Origin: a virus
IMG/VR virus record: IMGVR_UViG_3300032086_002174
Location: 1 to 45,109 of that record
Strand: one strand, 5' to 3'
DNA: 45,109 nucleotides
How positions within the stretch are numbered: the first letter of the stretch is position 1; each line of letters begins with the position of its first letter. The notes beneath the pieces were generated by a model, which worked only from the letters and a program-made list of their open reading frames with translations, was not told the origin of the DNA and did no database searches. Of the stretch, positions 1 through 10,236 are shown piece after piece. A program made the position numbers and the translations under genes.

Positions 1-1250
1 GTAACTGTACCGCTGCCTTTGTGGACAATACCCTCTGTGGCAGTGTCAATTACAACGCTACCAGACTTAATGTTGATGTCCTTATTCTCATCGATAAGCA
101 GTGCAGTAGCTCCGCCCGTTCTAATGATAACATCCCCGTCAGTACCAGTACCGTGCTTTGTACCTGCGTCTAGGTAGAGATCACCACCATCGCTGTTGGT
201 GTCTTCACCTATACCTGCTTTTACCACTACATCTCCTGCAGCAAATCCTGTACCTTGAGCATTTGCTCCTTGTATTGTAAGCGTAGTACCAGTACCTGTT
301 GTTGTTGGGGTTGCCTTTATCTCAGTGCTTACTGTTCCTGTGCTATTACCAAGGTGTATGCTGCTATCAACATTCAGTCTACCTGTGCTGTAGAATGTGC
401 CGGAACCAATGTATACCTTATCGTTGGTGTTGTGGAATCTAAGACCCTGATTGGCTGTACCGCTACCACTTATGTAGTTGGTGGCCATGATGATGTCTGC
501 CCCACTCATAGTCAAGTCTGAGGTGAATGTACCACCAGTGAATGACTGATCAATCCATTCTAGTCCAGATGCTGTACTGCTGTTTGCTGACAAGACCTTA
601 CCATTTGTTCCTGCTGATAGTGCTACTGGAGCAGCTGAAGCTTGACCTACCATCAAAGAACCTTTTGTATTGAAAGTAAGCTTTGATATAGTATCTGTTG
701 CAGAGAAGTGCAGAATATCACCTGCAATCCCTCTATCAAGTCCTGTACCCCCATTTGCTACACCAAGTATTCCTGTGAAGTCTGTACCTGCATTAGCAAG
801 ACTCAGTGGGTTACTACCACCTACCTCAGACAGAAACTTAGATGTTGTATTGTCAGCGCTGCTGAGTCCTATCTTATTGATGTTCAGAGCTATAACAAGG
901 TTACGCTTGTTAGGATCTGCCGTGCTCGTATCTGTTCTCATCTCGAGGGCTGCAACCTGAGATCCAGTTGTGTTGACCTCTGGCATGATGCCCTTGAAGA
1001 TGAGTGTGGACTTGTTCGTATTTGTTGCGGTACTACCAACTCCGCCCCCAATAAACAAGTCTTGCAGTGTACTACCTTGAGTACCGGTACTTACCGTTCC
1101 TGTCTCCTTACCGCTCTGCAGTGCAGGGAATACGTCATTGAGAGCAATCTTGGTAGATTCATTGGTCCCAATATCAGAGATAAGCAAGTACTGTCTGGTA
1201 GTTGTATTGCTCTTAGTTGTAGTCCTAAGCTGTCCTATATTTTTTGCCAT
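1..1250 (-). CDS. Tail fibre/appendage protein, 3' end cut by window edge
   Basis: An open frame starts at ATG 1248-1250 (MAKNIGQLRTTTK) and stays open for about 416 codons to position 1, so only the N-terminal part is visible. It is rich in Thr, Ser, Gly and Asn with repeated short patterns such as GTGTT, SGSGTANQGL and IGSGTFYSTGRL. This is the low-complexity beta-strand style of phage fibre shafts, like the repeat regions before chaperone-type fibre ends. It begins one base after the stop of the 2457-residue tail gene, so it is probably co-transcribed and part of the same appendage. The product is inferred from composition and position only. The receptor-binding end lies outside the window. 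Confidence 0.72.
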   Translation of the reverse strand, partial: MAKNIGQLRTTTKSNTTTRQYLLISDIGTNESTKIALNDVFPALQSGKETGTVSTGTQGSTLQDLFIGGGVGSTATNTNKSTLIFKGIMPEVNTTGSQVAALEMRTDTSTADPNKRNLVIALNINKIGLSSADNTTSKFLSEVGGSNPLSLANAGTDFTGILGVANGGTGLDRGIAGDILHFSATDTISKLTFNTKGSLMVGQASAAPVALSAGTNGKVLSANSSTASGLEWIDQSFTGGTFTSDLTMSGADIIMATNYISGSGTANQGLRFHNTNDKVYIGSGTFYSTGRLNVDSSIHLGNSTGTVSTEIKATPTTTGTGTTLTIQGANAQGTGFAAGDVVVKAGIGEDTNSDGGDLYLDAGTKHGTGTDGDVIIRTGGATALLIDENKDINIKSGSVVIDTATEGIVHKGSGTV

Positions 1251-1251
1251 T

Positions 1252-4200
1252 TTAGAATATTATTTCTTCCCCGTCGGGGCCAATGATTGACGATCCTCCT
1301 AAACCACGAGGTACGTTTTTGGTTATACCAACCTCTATTTTAGGAGCAGTTGGTCTTTCTCCTACTTTAGTATCTGGGGCTACCTCACAAGAATCACAGA
1401 ATCTTCTGTAGAACTCAAAGAATTTAACCAGGTACTCCTCCTCACCAGTGGCTATACCTAGTGGATCTTTTGTCATAGGCATAGTGTGAGATACAAGCTT
1501 CCACCCAGAGTCTTTGTACTTAGGATGTTTACCCTCAGCCTCGACGTCTCTAATAGCTTGGAAGTATGCTCTCTTAGTTTGCCCATAAGTGTTGTAGTAG
1601 TATGCTACTATTTCACCTTTTCTGTAGGCGTTAGATCTTGCCCATCTCTTACCTCCGGTCAATGCCCATCTTTCCTTTGCTGTGTACTTGTCGAACTTAG
1701 TAGTTGTCTCGTAGTTACAGTTGAACAAGCATGGGAGAGCCGTCTTGTTCATACCTCCCAAAAACAGGTATGATATGAGATCAAGCTTTATGAGGTCTGT
1801 GTCATCATAGTTAATTCCAGCCTTCATCTTAAGCAGAAGCTTAGAGCCTGCTGTTCCATGACAACTCATGATGGCATTCTGTACTTCCTCGAATGTAAGT
1901 CCTGGTCCCTCTACCAACGGTTCGCATGGAACAGATATTGGGACGAACGTTTCTATTATTGGATCTTCTTCTCCACCATCATCGCCTCCTGGGTCTCCCT
2001 CAGGACAGTTACCAAGTACAACACATGGGTCGTTTGGTGGTGGGCATTCTGCTGGGTCATAGCATACCACAGGTGGGTCAGTGTCACAGTCAGGGTTAGT
2101 TGGGTCTGGACATGGTGGTGGGGGTGGTGGTGCACAGTCTTCATCAACCTCTGGGTCACAACCACAGTCTTCACCTTCACAGCAGTCAACGCTATTCGGG
2201 TTACAGCTGCAGTAGTCACACAACTGGTTGTTGCTGTTTGATGCATCTATGAATGGATCATAGTTACATGCATTAGGATCTGTACATCCCTCACCTTCTG
2301 TTGTTGGGTCACATGGATCTACAACACCATCAGCCTTTGTTATGATACCACCTATTATTCTCTCAGCAAACTCTGTTTGACAATCGAAGCATGCTGGGTC
2401 TGTAGAGTTATCATCACATCCCGTATTTGGTACACATGAGCCATCATCAATTGTAGCAAACGGATCGTATTCTACATTGTCTGGATCTGTGCAGCCGTAC
2501 ACTTCATCGTTACATCCTGCTGGATTTCCACAGTCTTCCTCACAGGGAGGATCTGCATCAGTAAGTCCTACTACTGATCTAGTTACATTATCGAGGTAGT
2601 AGAATGCTTCGTTTGTGCATCCAAGCGTGTTTGCCAAGTCTGACCCAAACAGGTCTGCTTGTGGTGGGAATACAAATACGAAGTACTCACCAGGTGCAAG
2701 GTTTTCAAACAAGTATCCATTTCCTGACGCATCAGCTACGGTCTCATCATAGCTTCTGTTGACGAAGTCTGTGGCTACGCCTCCTGCTACAGGAACATCT
2801 ATAATCTGCTTCTTAGATACAGATATTGGGGTGTTGGACCCAACAATTGGTATTGTACCACCATTAGTTGCAAAGTCTACATCTACGGCCTGGTTCAATA
2901 TCATGAACACCAAGTCTGACTCACTCTGGATACCAGGCATCCCGATTATATTCGCAGGTGCAATAGCAATCTGTGCTTCTGTTGTACCTACGAACTCAGG
3001 GAAGTCTGCTGTATCTGTAGTGACCTTAACGGTCATCGTACCATTAGCGTTTACAACTGGGTAGCTGTTTGTTATTTCAACCCCTAGAACTGTCTCTGTT
3101 ATAGTTGCGCAAGTTACCGTTGCATTTGTAGTCGTAGGCTCAATCAAGCTATACCCACCTACATCTGATATAAAGATCTCTTCACAGTCAGAGTATTGAC
3201 ATGTTCCCTCAGCACCTGCGAGAGTAGCATTAGGATCGTAGTTTATAGCTATTGGGTCTGTACAACCTACAATAATCTCACAGTTACCTTCAGGGAAGAT
3301 GATGTCAGCTCCTACGAGTTCTTGGATACAGAGCGGTCCTGCTGTGTGTCCTTGGTAGATACCACTATCACTTGGTGGGTTAATGAACTCAATGCTGAAC
3401 TGATAGCTGCTTACGTTATTGAATACGAACGTATGTTGTATTCCATTTGCTGCCACATCTCCTTGTGCCTGACCCTGAGCTGCAGAAGTAAGTATCTCTA
3501 CTGTTCCATCTGTGTAGGTAACTGTTGGGGTAATTGTGTAGTTCAAGTACTGGCTAACCTCCCCAGTATTCTGATTTTGGAATTCGTAAGTGTTCGTTGT
3601 TGGGTTGTATATACCATCAATCTGAACAATTACTACAGTTTCTGAGGGATAGAAGTACTGACCCCCTGACTCAATAAGATCTGGGTCTTCGATACTTGTT
3701 ACCTCGTTCTCCAAGCACTGGGTTGTGGAGCTTACAAGGCAGTATTCATAAAGTGATGTACAATCCTTCAACTCATTATCTAGTGCAAAGCAAAGCTGTC
3801 CACTATCTCCAGGGCCTTGGCTGAATGTATCTACACAGTCCGTACCGTCATGCGCTACTGGGAATGAGTTGACCCCATCAACTTGCCATGGGAATGATGT
3901 TGGAGCATTCTGGTTAGTCAGATCTACACACCCGCATCTACCAAGCATAGTATAAGTGTAGAATGCTGGGTAGTTTATATTGTCTGCACACTCCTTGTCA
4001 GTTACTATGTACTCTACGACATACAGCGTATCTGTTGTCAAAGTAGCTGTTGTCTGAGCTCCGGAAGGTCCAGATATTCTAAACTTCGCTACGAGGGGTG
4101 CCGTGCTGGAGTAAGTTGGGAATTGTGTGCTTAGTGCACCATTGATGGTTGCCAGTGGGATAAATCCTGCTGCCTCCAAGGATGACTGGCTATTTACAGT

Positions 4201-7200
4201 CGAGTACCCTGGATTACCATTAGAGTCCTCTGCAATAAACTTCAGCTCTTGGGATATAGTGCTTGTACCTGTATTTGCATTGTTATCAGTTATGAATGAT
4301 ATCAATGTGTCAGTAGCTGCATATATTCTTAGCTTGTGGTTAGATACATCAGTTACTACATTTTCAAAGTCTGTTGTAGCATCCCCTTCTCCCACTAATG
4401 ATCCGTTGACGAATGGGAAGATAACGCTTATATCAAGCTCATGTCCCAGTGTTTGTGTGTTAGAAGCACTAGGCGCACCAGGTCCATACTGTGTAGTAGA
4501 GAGTGGTGTAGATGTTCTTGAGACAGGTACACCTGTTCTTCTCAACGCATAGTAGTAGTCTGGTGCATAGGCTGGGAAGTCACTACCAAGTTGGTTAAAG
4601 TAGACCTCACCAGAAAGTCCTCCTGTAACAGTTCCCAGCACCCCATTAAAGTCTCCTAAGCTAAATGTAGCATTGTAGTTATATCCTGCGAGGATTCCAA
4701 AGAAGTTCTCGTAGTTGCCTGTGTTCCCTGCAATTACATTGGTTATTGCAGTTGTATCAATAGGCCTAGTCCCATCACTTCCGCTCAGTATGTTGAGTCT
4801 AGTCGTGCAGTATGTGCATGACCCATCATCGGTGTTTGCTGCAGCATCGTAGTTATCTGCCAGTGGGTCTGTACACCCAAATACTGAGTCGATACAAGTA
4901 CCGTCATCTTGAATTGCATTCGGGTTGTAGTTAACAGCGTTTGGATCAGTACATCCGCTCAGCTCCCTAAATGTCCCGTATGTGACAAAGTCAAATATTC
5001 TCTTACCCTCTGATGCATAGGTAGCATTCTTTGGGGATACTATTATCCTGCTGGATCTGTATGGTATGTAGCTATTACCGCTGTCCTCTATTCCATCCAA
5101 TCCAGTGTGTGACTCAGTAATAAACTTAGAGATCTTAGCTCCTCCTGTAATAGCAGGACTCGAAGCAGCTCCTTCTCCTGTATCCTTGTGGTTGAAGAAG
5201 TTTGATCTGAATGCATCTAGAGTAATGTCTGATGGATTCAATGATGCGCCTACATCAGTCGTTGCTTGTGTGACAAATGGGTAGTCCCCTCCTGGCATCT
5301 TTCTCAGATATGGAAGATCTGGGAATACCTGCACAGGTTGAGTCAGACTTGTAACCGTCAGGAAGTTCTCTGTATTTGTAAATATGCCCTTAAGCTCATA
5401 TACGTTATTGCCTTTGTCGACAATTTCCAATGAGTGTATATCTTCAGCATCTTCTACCGTAATAGGGATAGCGTAGTTGAAGTATGTTGCATCAGATACG
5501 TTTGAAGATTGTCCTGCATTACCTGGTATGTATTGTATGTCCCAGATAGATAGTATATCTGCGAGAGCAGTAGGTGCTGCATCACTTCCTGATTTGAAGT
5601 TAGCTGATCCTGTACCCGAGCAGTTATTTCTATATCTGATGTTGAACTTAACAGTAATGCCTTTAAACCCAGGCCCAAGTCCATTTCCACCGCCTTCAAA
5701 TCCACCCTCTAAGTCTGATACTTCTACTGCGCTGCTTATAAACTCCAGGCAATCAGCTACACCAGTAGCATACACACATGGTTCAGCACCACCAGTCGAA
5801 GTTGATGGACCTGCCACTCCTGTATAGTATACCAATGCTTCTCTTCCCTCATTGAAGTCAGCTGGGGTATAGTTGAGTGTACTATTCCAGTAGTTCTGGT
5901 TGGGAGATTCGGCCACTGGTAGTGGGTCTAGGTAATATCCTGATGGTACTACTGTGTTGCTGATATTGTCCCTTCCCTGCTGCAGAGTTACATCTGTACA
6001 CTTGCATATAGCATTATCACTAAATGCATGTGCCATGTGCCAAACTTTAGATGCCGTACCAGTAAGGAACGAGTTAAAGTTGTCCTGGTAGTCGTAGTTG
6101 TATACGCTAAGACCACCACTGCTTAGTGTAGTGTCTGCGGGTACATGATAGGTTCCATGCTTTTCACCCGTAGAAGGTCCCTTATAGTAATCCCCAGTCT
6201 CAGCCATGTACACATCCGATGCGTGTGCTGGAGACATTGAAGATGACAATGAAGCTTCTGGTGCGCTTGGGCTTAGTGTTTTCTGCGTTGTACCGCTCAA
6301 GCTGTTTATAAAGTAGACGTCTTGGTACCCTGAGAATGTAAACGATGCTTTTGGTAGTGTTCTGTCTCCTACAGAGGTGCCTACTTGTACATTATTGAAA
6401 GGATTACCAAAGAGCAAGTATTGCCAATTAGTATCAGTGCTATTTGCGATGAAGGTAGATCCACCCCCACCATAAACATCCATAACTGGGTGTACGCCTC
6501 CTCCCCAAGATTCCTCTACTTTAAACCTATATAGTGGGTGTGTTCCATTCAGTCCCCCAACTGTTTCTGGGGACTCTGTTGCAAGCATTCCTCTAAGCCT
6601 TCCTACAATTTGACCTCCGTCACCATCTATATTGTACTCAGGAGCAGCAAGTGCATTTGGGTTGGTGTCTATTGAATACAGCTGGCCCTCCCCAAAGAAA
6701 GCGTTAGCTATCAACTCAATACCATTGACTGGCATATTTGCGAACTTAGCAGCTTCTGTTGTTTCAGTAAGAACTGCGTGGAAGTTATCCCTATTTCCTT
6801 GTACAAGGAACATGTTCGATAGCCCCTGCGTATCATTAGTATAGACTGTGTCCTCTTGGAACGTAAACAGCGCCCTCTTAGGGTGAAAGTCTCTAATTCC
6901 ATCAACACCAGAGCTATTCAAGTTTAGGCATGCAACGTTATTGCTTACCTGCTCTACGCCACCACCTCCGTTAACGTGAGTCACCATGTAGTCCTGCGCA
7001 TTTGTAAGTGCGAGGAACGCTGCAGTATCTACTACTGCTGTGCTAACTCCGTTCTTTGGGACAAGAGTTACTCTTGCGCATGTTACAATTGGTAGTCCCC
7101 CACCTACAGACAATACTTGCTGGAAGTAGGATGTTTTAAGATCCTTCAGCGTTGTTGCTACTGTAGTGGCTTCACCTCCTGGGTATGGGCTTATACTTGG

Positions 7201-8625
7201 GGATGAGAAGAATCCCCTGTTATGCTGTGGGTCTAGAAGCTGTTCTGCAACACTATTTTTTTCAGCAGGTGTTCCGTAACCAGCCAGTATATCTTGTACG
7301 TGTGAAATTCTTCTAGGGGCGTACATTGAGCTACCCCATATGTTGGGGGACTTTCCTGCTTGCACATCATATCCTAATGATACAGCTCTGGACTGTCCAC
7401 CACTTGTGTCTTGTGGCAAACTTCCAAATGCCCATCCCAATGTTGGTCCCTTACCGTGCCCATAGTCTACATTTCCTTCGGTATCAGGCCAAGCGTTGTA
7501 TGGGTGTGCAGTATTGCTGTTTAGGTTAGCTGAGAAGAAGTTTATAGTTCCATACTTTCTCCCCCAGCTCAAGTTACTTATATCTCCATAGACTGCACCG
7601 TTATTAGTTGGGGCATCAACTCTATCCATTTCAAAGAACTGGCCCAAGTTAATCCTACTGCTCTTTCCGAAATCGAGCTCGTTTACTCTAGCTGTAGCAT
7701 CTCCATTAATGAAGGGATCGGATGTACCTGATATCCAAGAGAATCCTGCTGTACCTCTATCAGTGCCACTCCCAAATGGTGTGCTTCCATAGTTGTAAGC
7801 ATCGTCTATAAGTCTATACGCTGGGAGAGCATATGGATTCGCAGTTGTACCAGTACCACATGCTGCTATGTCTGGGTTTTGTTCGGATGCAGTAGGTGTA
7901 CCATACCTCATAAACGAGTACAGAACATACGGAATAGCGAGTCCTTGATATCCAGCGTTACCTCTTACCTGAGGGCTAAATTCCATCCAGTTGTTACGTC
8001 CAGGAGGCAGTGTTCCTATCTGCAGCTGATTCATAGCCGTATCATCATTCAGTGTGATGATAGGCATACGCTTAATTTCCATAACGACAGGTACTGATGA
8101 CCCGTCTACAAAGTCTACTTGAATACTAGCTCTTACAACCCCTCTAATGCTTGAAGATACTGTGGCGGCTTCTTTTGAGAAACCTAGAGTTCCAAGGAGA
8201 ATGTCTCTGTGTATAAATAGGTAGATCTCTTTGTCGCCACCATTTGCTCCGTCATTGACGTAGTTGATGATGGTTACAGGGGCTTTTGATGGGTGATTGT
8301 AGAAATTAGTAGTTATAATAGAACCAAAGATTCCGCCACTTCTTACATCCTCCTTGTTGTGTCCTTCTACAAGTATGCTCTGAGCGTCTGGAGAAGTAAA
8401 GACACCATTACCGTAGCTTGTAGCAAGCAGCTTAACATCTAGGATGTGGTTGAATCTAGTACCGTTGTGCAGAGGTAATTTTCTGTAGAACGATCTAGCC
8501 TTTATGATGATGTGCGTATCATCAGAAAAATCATCGATCAGGTCATTGTTCAATGAGTTTTTAATGTCATCATACGCTACTTGGTAGACGCATGCAAACC
8601 TAAAATTAGCACTACCTCTTCTCAT
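1252..8625 (-). CDS. Giant tail/appendage protein with GCTDP Cys-rich repeats (2457 aa)
   Basis: This is the largest gene in the window and sits at the distal end of the virion operon, where tail and host-contact proteins lie. The first 1200 or so residues are Gly/Ser/Asn-rich beta-type sequence. Five Cys-containing repeats of the form GCTDPxAxNYxPxAxxDDGSC follow near residues 1223, 1248, 1785, 2040 and 2110. They are a signature of secreted Flavobacteria proteins and resemble Asp-rich calcium-binding repeats. A Pro/Cys/Asp-rich linker (about 2150-2230) with a PPPPPP run leads to a C-terminal domain whose W-x-AYxxGxxV...W spacing recalls small carbohydrate-binding modules of the CBM5/12 type. 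Probable role: adsorption or tail-tip protein. The CBM likeness is tentative. It starts two bases after the preceding stop. Confidence 0.8.
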   Translation of the reverse strand: MRRGSANFRFACVYQVAYDDIKNSLNNDLIDDFSDDTHIIIKARSFYRKLPLHNGTRFNHILDVKLLATSYGNGVFTSPDAQSILVEGHNKEDVRSGGIFGSIITTNFYNHPSKAPVTIINYVNDGANGGDKEIYLFIHRDILLGTLGFSKEAATVSSSIRGVVRASIQVDFVDGSSVPVVMEIKRMPIITLNDDTAMNQLQIGTLPPGRNNWMEFSPQVRGNAGYQGLAIPYVLYSFMRYGTPTASEQNPDIAACGTGTTANPYALPAYRLIDDAYNYGSTPFGSGTDRGTAGFSWISGTSDPFINGDATARVNELDFGKSSRINLGQFFEMDRVDAPTNNGAVYGDISNLSWGRKYGTINFFSANLNSNTAHPYNAWPDTEGNVDYGHGKGPTLGWAFGSLPQDTSGGQSRAVSLGYDVQAGKSPNIWGSSMYAPRRISHVQDILAGYGTPAEKNSVAEQLLDPQHNRGFFSSPSISPYPGGEATTVATTLKDLKTSYFQQVLSVGGGLPIVTCARVTLVPKNGVSTAVVDTAAFLALTNAQDYMVTHVNGGGGVEQVSNNVACLNLNSSGVDGIRDFHPKRALFTFQEDTVYTNDTQGLSNMFLVQGNRDNFHAVLTETTEAAKFANMPVNGIELIANAFFGEGQLYSIDTNPNALAAPEYNIDGDGGQIVGRLRGMLATESPETVGGLNGTHPLYRFKVEESWGGGVHPVMDVYGGGGSTFIANSTDTNWQYLLFGNPFNNVQVGTSVGDRTLPKASFTFSGYQDVYFINSLSGTTQKTLSPSAPEASLSSSMSPAHASDVYMAETGDYYKGPSTGEKHGTYHVPADTTLSSGGLSVYNYDYQDNFNSFLTGTASKVWHMAHAFSDNAICKCTDVTLQQGRDNISNTVVPSGYYLDPLPVAESPNQNYWNSTLNYTPADFNEGREALVYYTGVAGPSTSTGGAEPCVYATGVADCLEFISSAVEVSDLEGGFEGGGNGLGPGFKGITVKFNIRYRNNCSGTGSANFKSGSDAAPTALADILSIWDIQYIPGNAGQSSNVSDATYFNYAIPITVEDAEDIHSLEIVDKGNNVYELKGIFTNTENFLTVTSLTQPVQVFPDLPYLRKMPGGDYPFVTQATTDVGASLNPSDITLDAFRSNFFNHKDTGEGAASSPAITGGAKISKFITESHTGLDGIEDSGNSYIPYRSSRIIVSPKNATYASEGKRIFDFVTYGTFRELSGCTDPNAVNYNPNAIQDDGTCIDSVFGCTDPLADNYDAAANTDDGSCTYCTTRLNILSGSDGTRPIDTTAITNVIAGNTGNYENFFGILAGYNYNATFSLGDFNGVLGTVTGGLSGEVYFNQLGSDFPAYAPDYYYALRRTGVPVSRTSTPLSTTQYGPGAPSASNTQTLGHELDISVIFPFVNGSLVGEGDATTDFENVVTDVSNHKLRIYAATDTLISFITDNNANTGTSTISQELKFIAEDSNGNPGYSTVNSQSSLEAAGFIPLATINGALSTQFPTYSSTAPLVAKFRISGPSGAQTTATLTTDTLYVVEYIVTDKECADNINYPAFYTYTMLGRCGCVDLTNQNAPTSFPWQVDGVNSFPVAHDGTDCVDTFSQGPGDSGQLCFALDNELKDCTSLYEYCLVSSTTQCLENEVTSIEDPDLIESGGQYFYPSETVVIVQIDGIYNPTTNTYEFQNQNTGEVSQYLNYTITPTVTYTDGTVEILTSAAQGQAQGDVAANGIQHTFVFNNVSSYQFSIEFINPPSDSGIYQGHTAGPLCIQELVGADIIFPEGNCEIIVGCTDPIAINYDPNATLAGAEGTCQYSDCEEIFISDVGGYSLIEPTTTNATVTCATITETVLGVEITNSYPVVNANGTMTVKVTTDTADFPEFVGTTEAQIAIAPANIIGMPGIQSESDLVFMILNQAVDVDFATNGGTIPIVGSNTPISVSKKQIIDVPVAGGVATDFVNRSYDETVADASGNGYLFENLAPGEYFVFVFPPQADLFGSDLANTLGCTNEAFYYLDNVTRSVVGLTDADPPCEEDCGNPAGCNDEVYGCTDPDNVEYDPFATIDDGSCVPNTGCDDNSTDPACFDCQTEFAERIIGGIITKADGVVDPCDPTTEGEGCTDPNACNYDPFIDASNSNNQLCDYCSCNPNSVDCCEGEDCGCDPEVDEDCAPPPPPPCPDPTNPDCDTDPPVVCYDPAECPPPNDPCVVLGNCPEGDPGGDDGGEEDPIIETFVPISVPCEPLVEGPGLTFEEVQNAIMSCHGTAGSKLLLKMKAGINYDDTDLIKLDLISYLFLGGMNKTALPCLFNCNYETTTKFDKYTAKERWALTGGKRWARSNAYRKGEIVAYYYNTYGQTKRAYFQAIRDVEAEGKHPKYKDSGWKLVSHTMPMTKDPLGIATGEEEYLVKFFEFYRRFCDSCEVAPDTKVGERPTAPKIEVGITKNVPRGLGGSSIIGPDGEEIIF

Positions 8626-8626
8626 A

Positions 8627-9088
8627 TTAGCATCCGCATGCGCACACCTCTACACAGAGAGCTCGTGCTTTGTTGTATATATCTACTGCTGAATCTGCGC
8701 TCCCTACGCTTGCTTCGTATTCAGCTGAGCTAAGAAGGAGTCTTATTGTCTGAGCTCTCTTCAAGTCTTCTTTGCATCTGTCACACTTACATGTGCAGTT
8801 GATTGCGTCGTATACAAGCTTGGCTATGCAGCAGTCTACTTCAGCGCTGCCTACAGTGAGATAGGATCTATCGATGTTTCCTTTCTCGTCTATGACTTGT
8901 ACTCTTACAATGCCTCTAGCATCAATAGGTACTGTCTTGATGATCTTACCTCTACGTGAAGGTTCGAACACGGCAGACTTCTCCCCATTGCTTAGGTTAG
9001 TTGCTACGATCTTGTATCTAGCATTCTTTTTAAGACTGCTTGTAACAACTCTAATTCTGGTGTTAGATGCTAGGTTTCTTATTGGCAT
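8627..9088 (-). CDS. Conserved structural-type protein with Cys cluster (153 aa)
   Basis: Not recognised as a named family. Residues 1-80 look like a small beta-rich domain (IRVVTSSLKKNARYKIVATN, VRVQVIDEKGN). The second half is helical with a CTCKCDRCKEDL cluster near residue 100 and a C-terminal CVEVCACGC, so it could bind a metal or form disulfides. It lies between the 355-residue structural gene and the giant tail gene, and its TAA is followed almost at once by the next ATG. A hairpin at 9106-9128 separates it from the gene before. A tail or head-tail accessory role is inferred from position only. Confidence 0.7.
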   Translation of the reverse strand: MPIRNLASNTRIRVVTSSLKKNARYKIVATNLSNGEKSAVFEPSRRGKIIKTVPIDARGIVRVQVIDEKGNIDRSYLTVGSAEVDCCIAKLVYDAINCTCKCDRCKEDLKRAQTIRLLLSSAEYEASVGSADSAVDIYNKARALCVEVCACGC

Positions 9089-9105
9089 AGTTGTAAGGTA
9101 TTAAA

Positions 9106-9128
9106 GGGGGACACCCCATGTGCCCCCC
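9106..9128 (-). terminator. Hairpin after the 355-residue structural gene
   Basis: On the minus strand the arms GGGGGGCAC and GTGTCCCCC pair with a 5-base loop. The one non-canonical position is a G-T wobble in minus-strand RNA but would be an A-C mismatch in plus-strand RNA, so the fold fits leftward transcription. A short TTTAATA follows. It may be an intrinsic terminator or a 3' stabiliser for the upstream message. Confidence 0.65.
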
Positions 9129-9140
9129 ATTAAAGGTTTA

Positions 9141-10208
9141 TCAGAATACGTACTCGACCTTAGTAGCAGCTGGGTCAGCTGTTCCATTGTTAAGTACGAG
9201 ACCAACTTTGTTCTGGCCATTGACCTCATAGATAGTAACACTACCGTACTGAGATCCCTTCACAACGTTGCGGTCTCCGTCAATCTTGTACGTGATTTCG
9301 TATCTGTCGTACTCCGTAGAAGCAGACGTAACAAAATCAGTAAAGCTGTCAGGGAAGTACATACGGTTGAAGTTACCGCTGTAAGAGCGACCCTTCAACT
9401 CAGCAGCACGTGCTTGCCATGCATTACCAACACCGGGAACAAACTCAGTGACAGCAAAGTCAGTAGCAGTAACTGCAGCATCGTCTGTCAAGTTCTCACC
9501 AATAACTTCGAAGGTAACACCAGCGTGACGTGCAGTCAAGACTGCAGTACCTGATCCAGCAGCATTCACGCTGATCAATGCATTCAAAACACTGTGGTTC
9601 TGAACTGCAGTTCTAACAGCATCACACGTAGTTGTATCAGTACCAGTTGCAGTGAAGCTAATGTTGATGATCTTGTGGTTAGTGGTGTTGTGTGCACCGA
9701 GTGGGAAGTTGAAGTTATTACCTCCCAAATCAGCAAACGCAGCCTCACCATTAACGTAGTTCAAGTAATCAGAAGGGCTAGTTCTAATTACAAACTTGAG
9801 CTGAACTTCGTCATTAGCTCCTTCATTGGTTGTATCAGGCGTGTAGGTTACTGCATACTGAGTAGTAGCAACGTAGCCAGCACAAGTGACACGAACAATG
9901 TTGCGAGTGTCAATGATTGGGGAAGCAATAGGGTTGCTGCCTCCGTATCCTTGAACAACTTGCAACGATGTCTTCAGCATGAGTGGATTAGCTATCGTTA
10001 CTGCGTCGTCTGCAGTATCACCGCCTGTGGTGTCGTTATCTACAGTATTGGTAAACAAAGCAGAACCAAACCATGCACCCCCAGTAGAAGCGCTATTGAG
10101 ATCCCAGAAACCCAACTCTCCTGCGAGATTTGCGTCCGAGAATCTGTCGTCGCCTGCTGTACCAGCCGCAATAAGAGACGCCTGGGTTTTAAAAAATACT
10201 TGTCTCAT
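9141..10208 (-). CDS. Probable abundant virion protein (355 aa)
   Basis: Starts MRQVFFKTQASLIAAGTAGDD and is rich in Thr, Ala, Val and Asn with alternating beta-strand patterns throughout. No enzyme motif or membrane segment is visible. Two observations suggest high expression: its codon choice resembles the major capsid gene rather than the fibre genes, and it is followed by a strong GC hairpin like the one after the capsid gene. It lies after the ring-like 414-residue gene and before the tail genes. Tail tube, decoration or head-fibre protein are all possible; I do not recognise the family. Confidence 0.72.
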   Translation of the reverse strand: MRQVFFKTQASLIAAGTAGDDRFSDANLAGELGFWDLNSASTGGAWFGSALFTNTVDNDTTGGDTADDAVTIANPLMLKTSLQVVQGYGGSNPIASPIIDTRNIVRVTCAGYVATTQYAVTYTPDTTNEGANDEVQLKFVIRTSPSDYLNYVNGEAAFADLGGNNFNFPLGAHNTTNHKIINISFTATGTDTTTCDAVRTAVQNHSVLNALISVNAAGSGTAVLTARHAGVTFEVIGENLTDDAAVTATDFAVTEFVPGVGNAWQARAAELKGRSYSGNFNRMYFPDSFTDFVTSASTEYDRYEITYKIDGDRNVVKGSQYGSVTIYEVNGQNKVGLVLNNGTADPAATKVEYVF

Positions 10209-10236
10209 AATTGTTATTTAAGACATTGAACAAAAA

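Noticed and set aside
708-1286. Plus-strand open frames in 255-1286
   Set aside because: They are antisense shadows of the fibre gene that stays open on the minus strand to the window edge; Cys-rich composition is typical of such shadows.
1858-2241. Trp-rich plus-strand frame
   Set aside because: Shadow of the Pro/Asp/Cys-rich linker in the giant tail gene.
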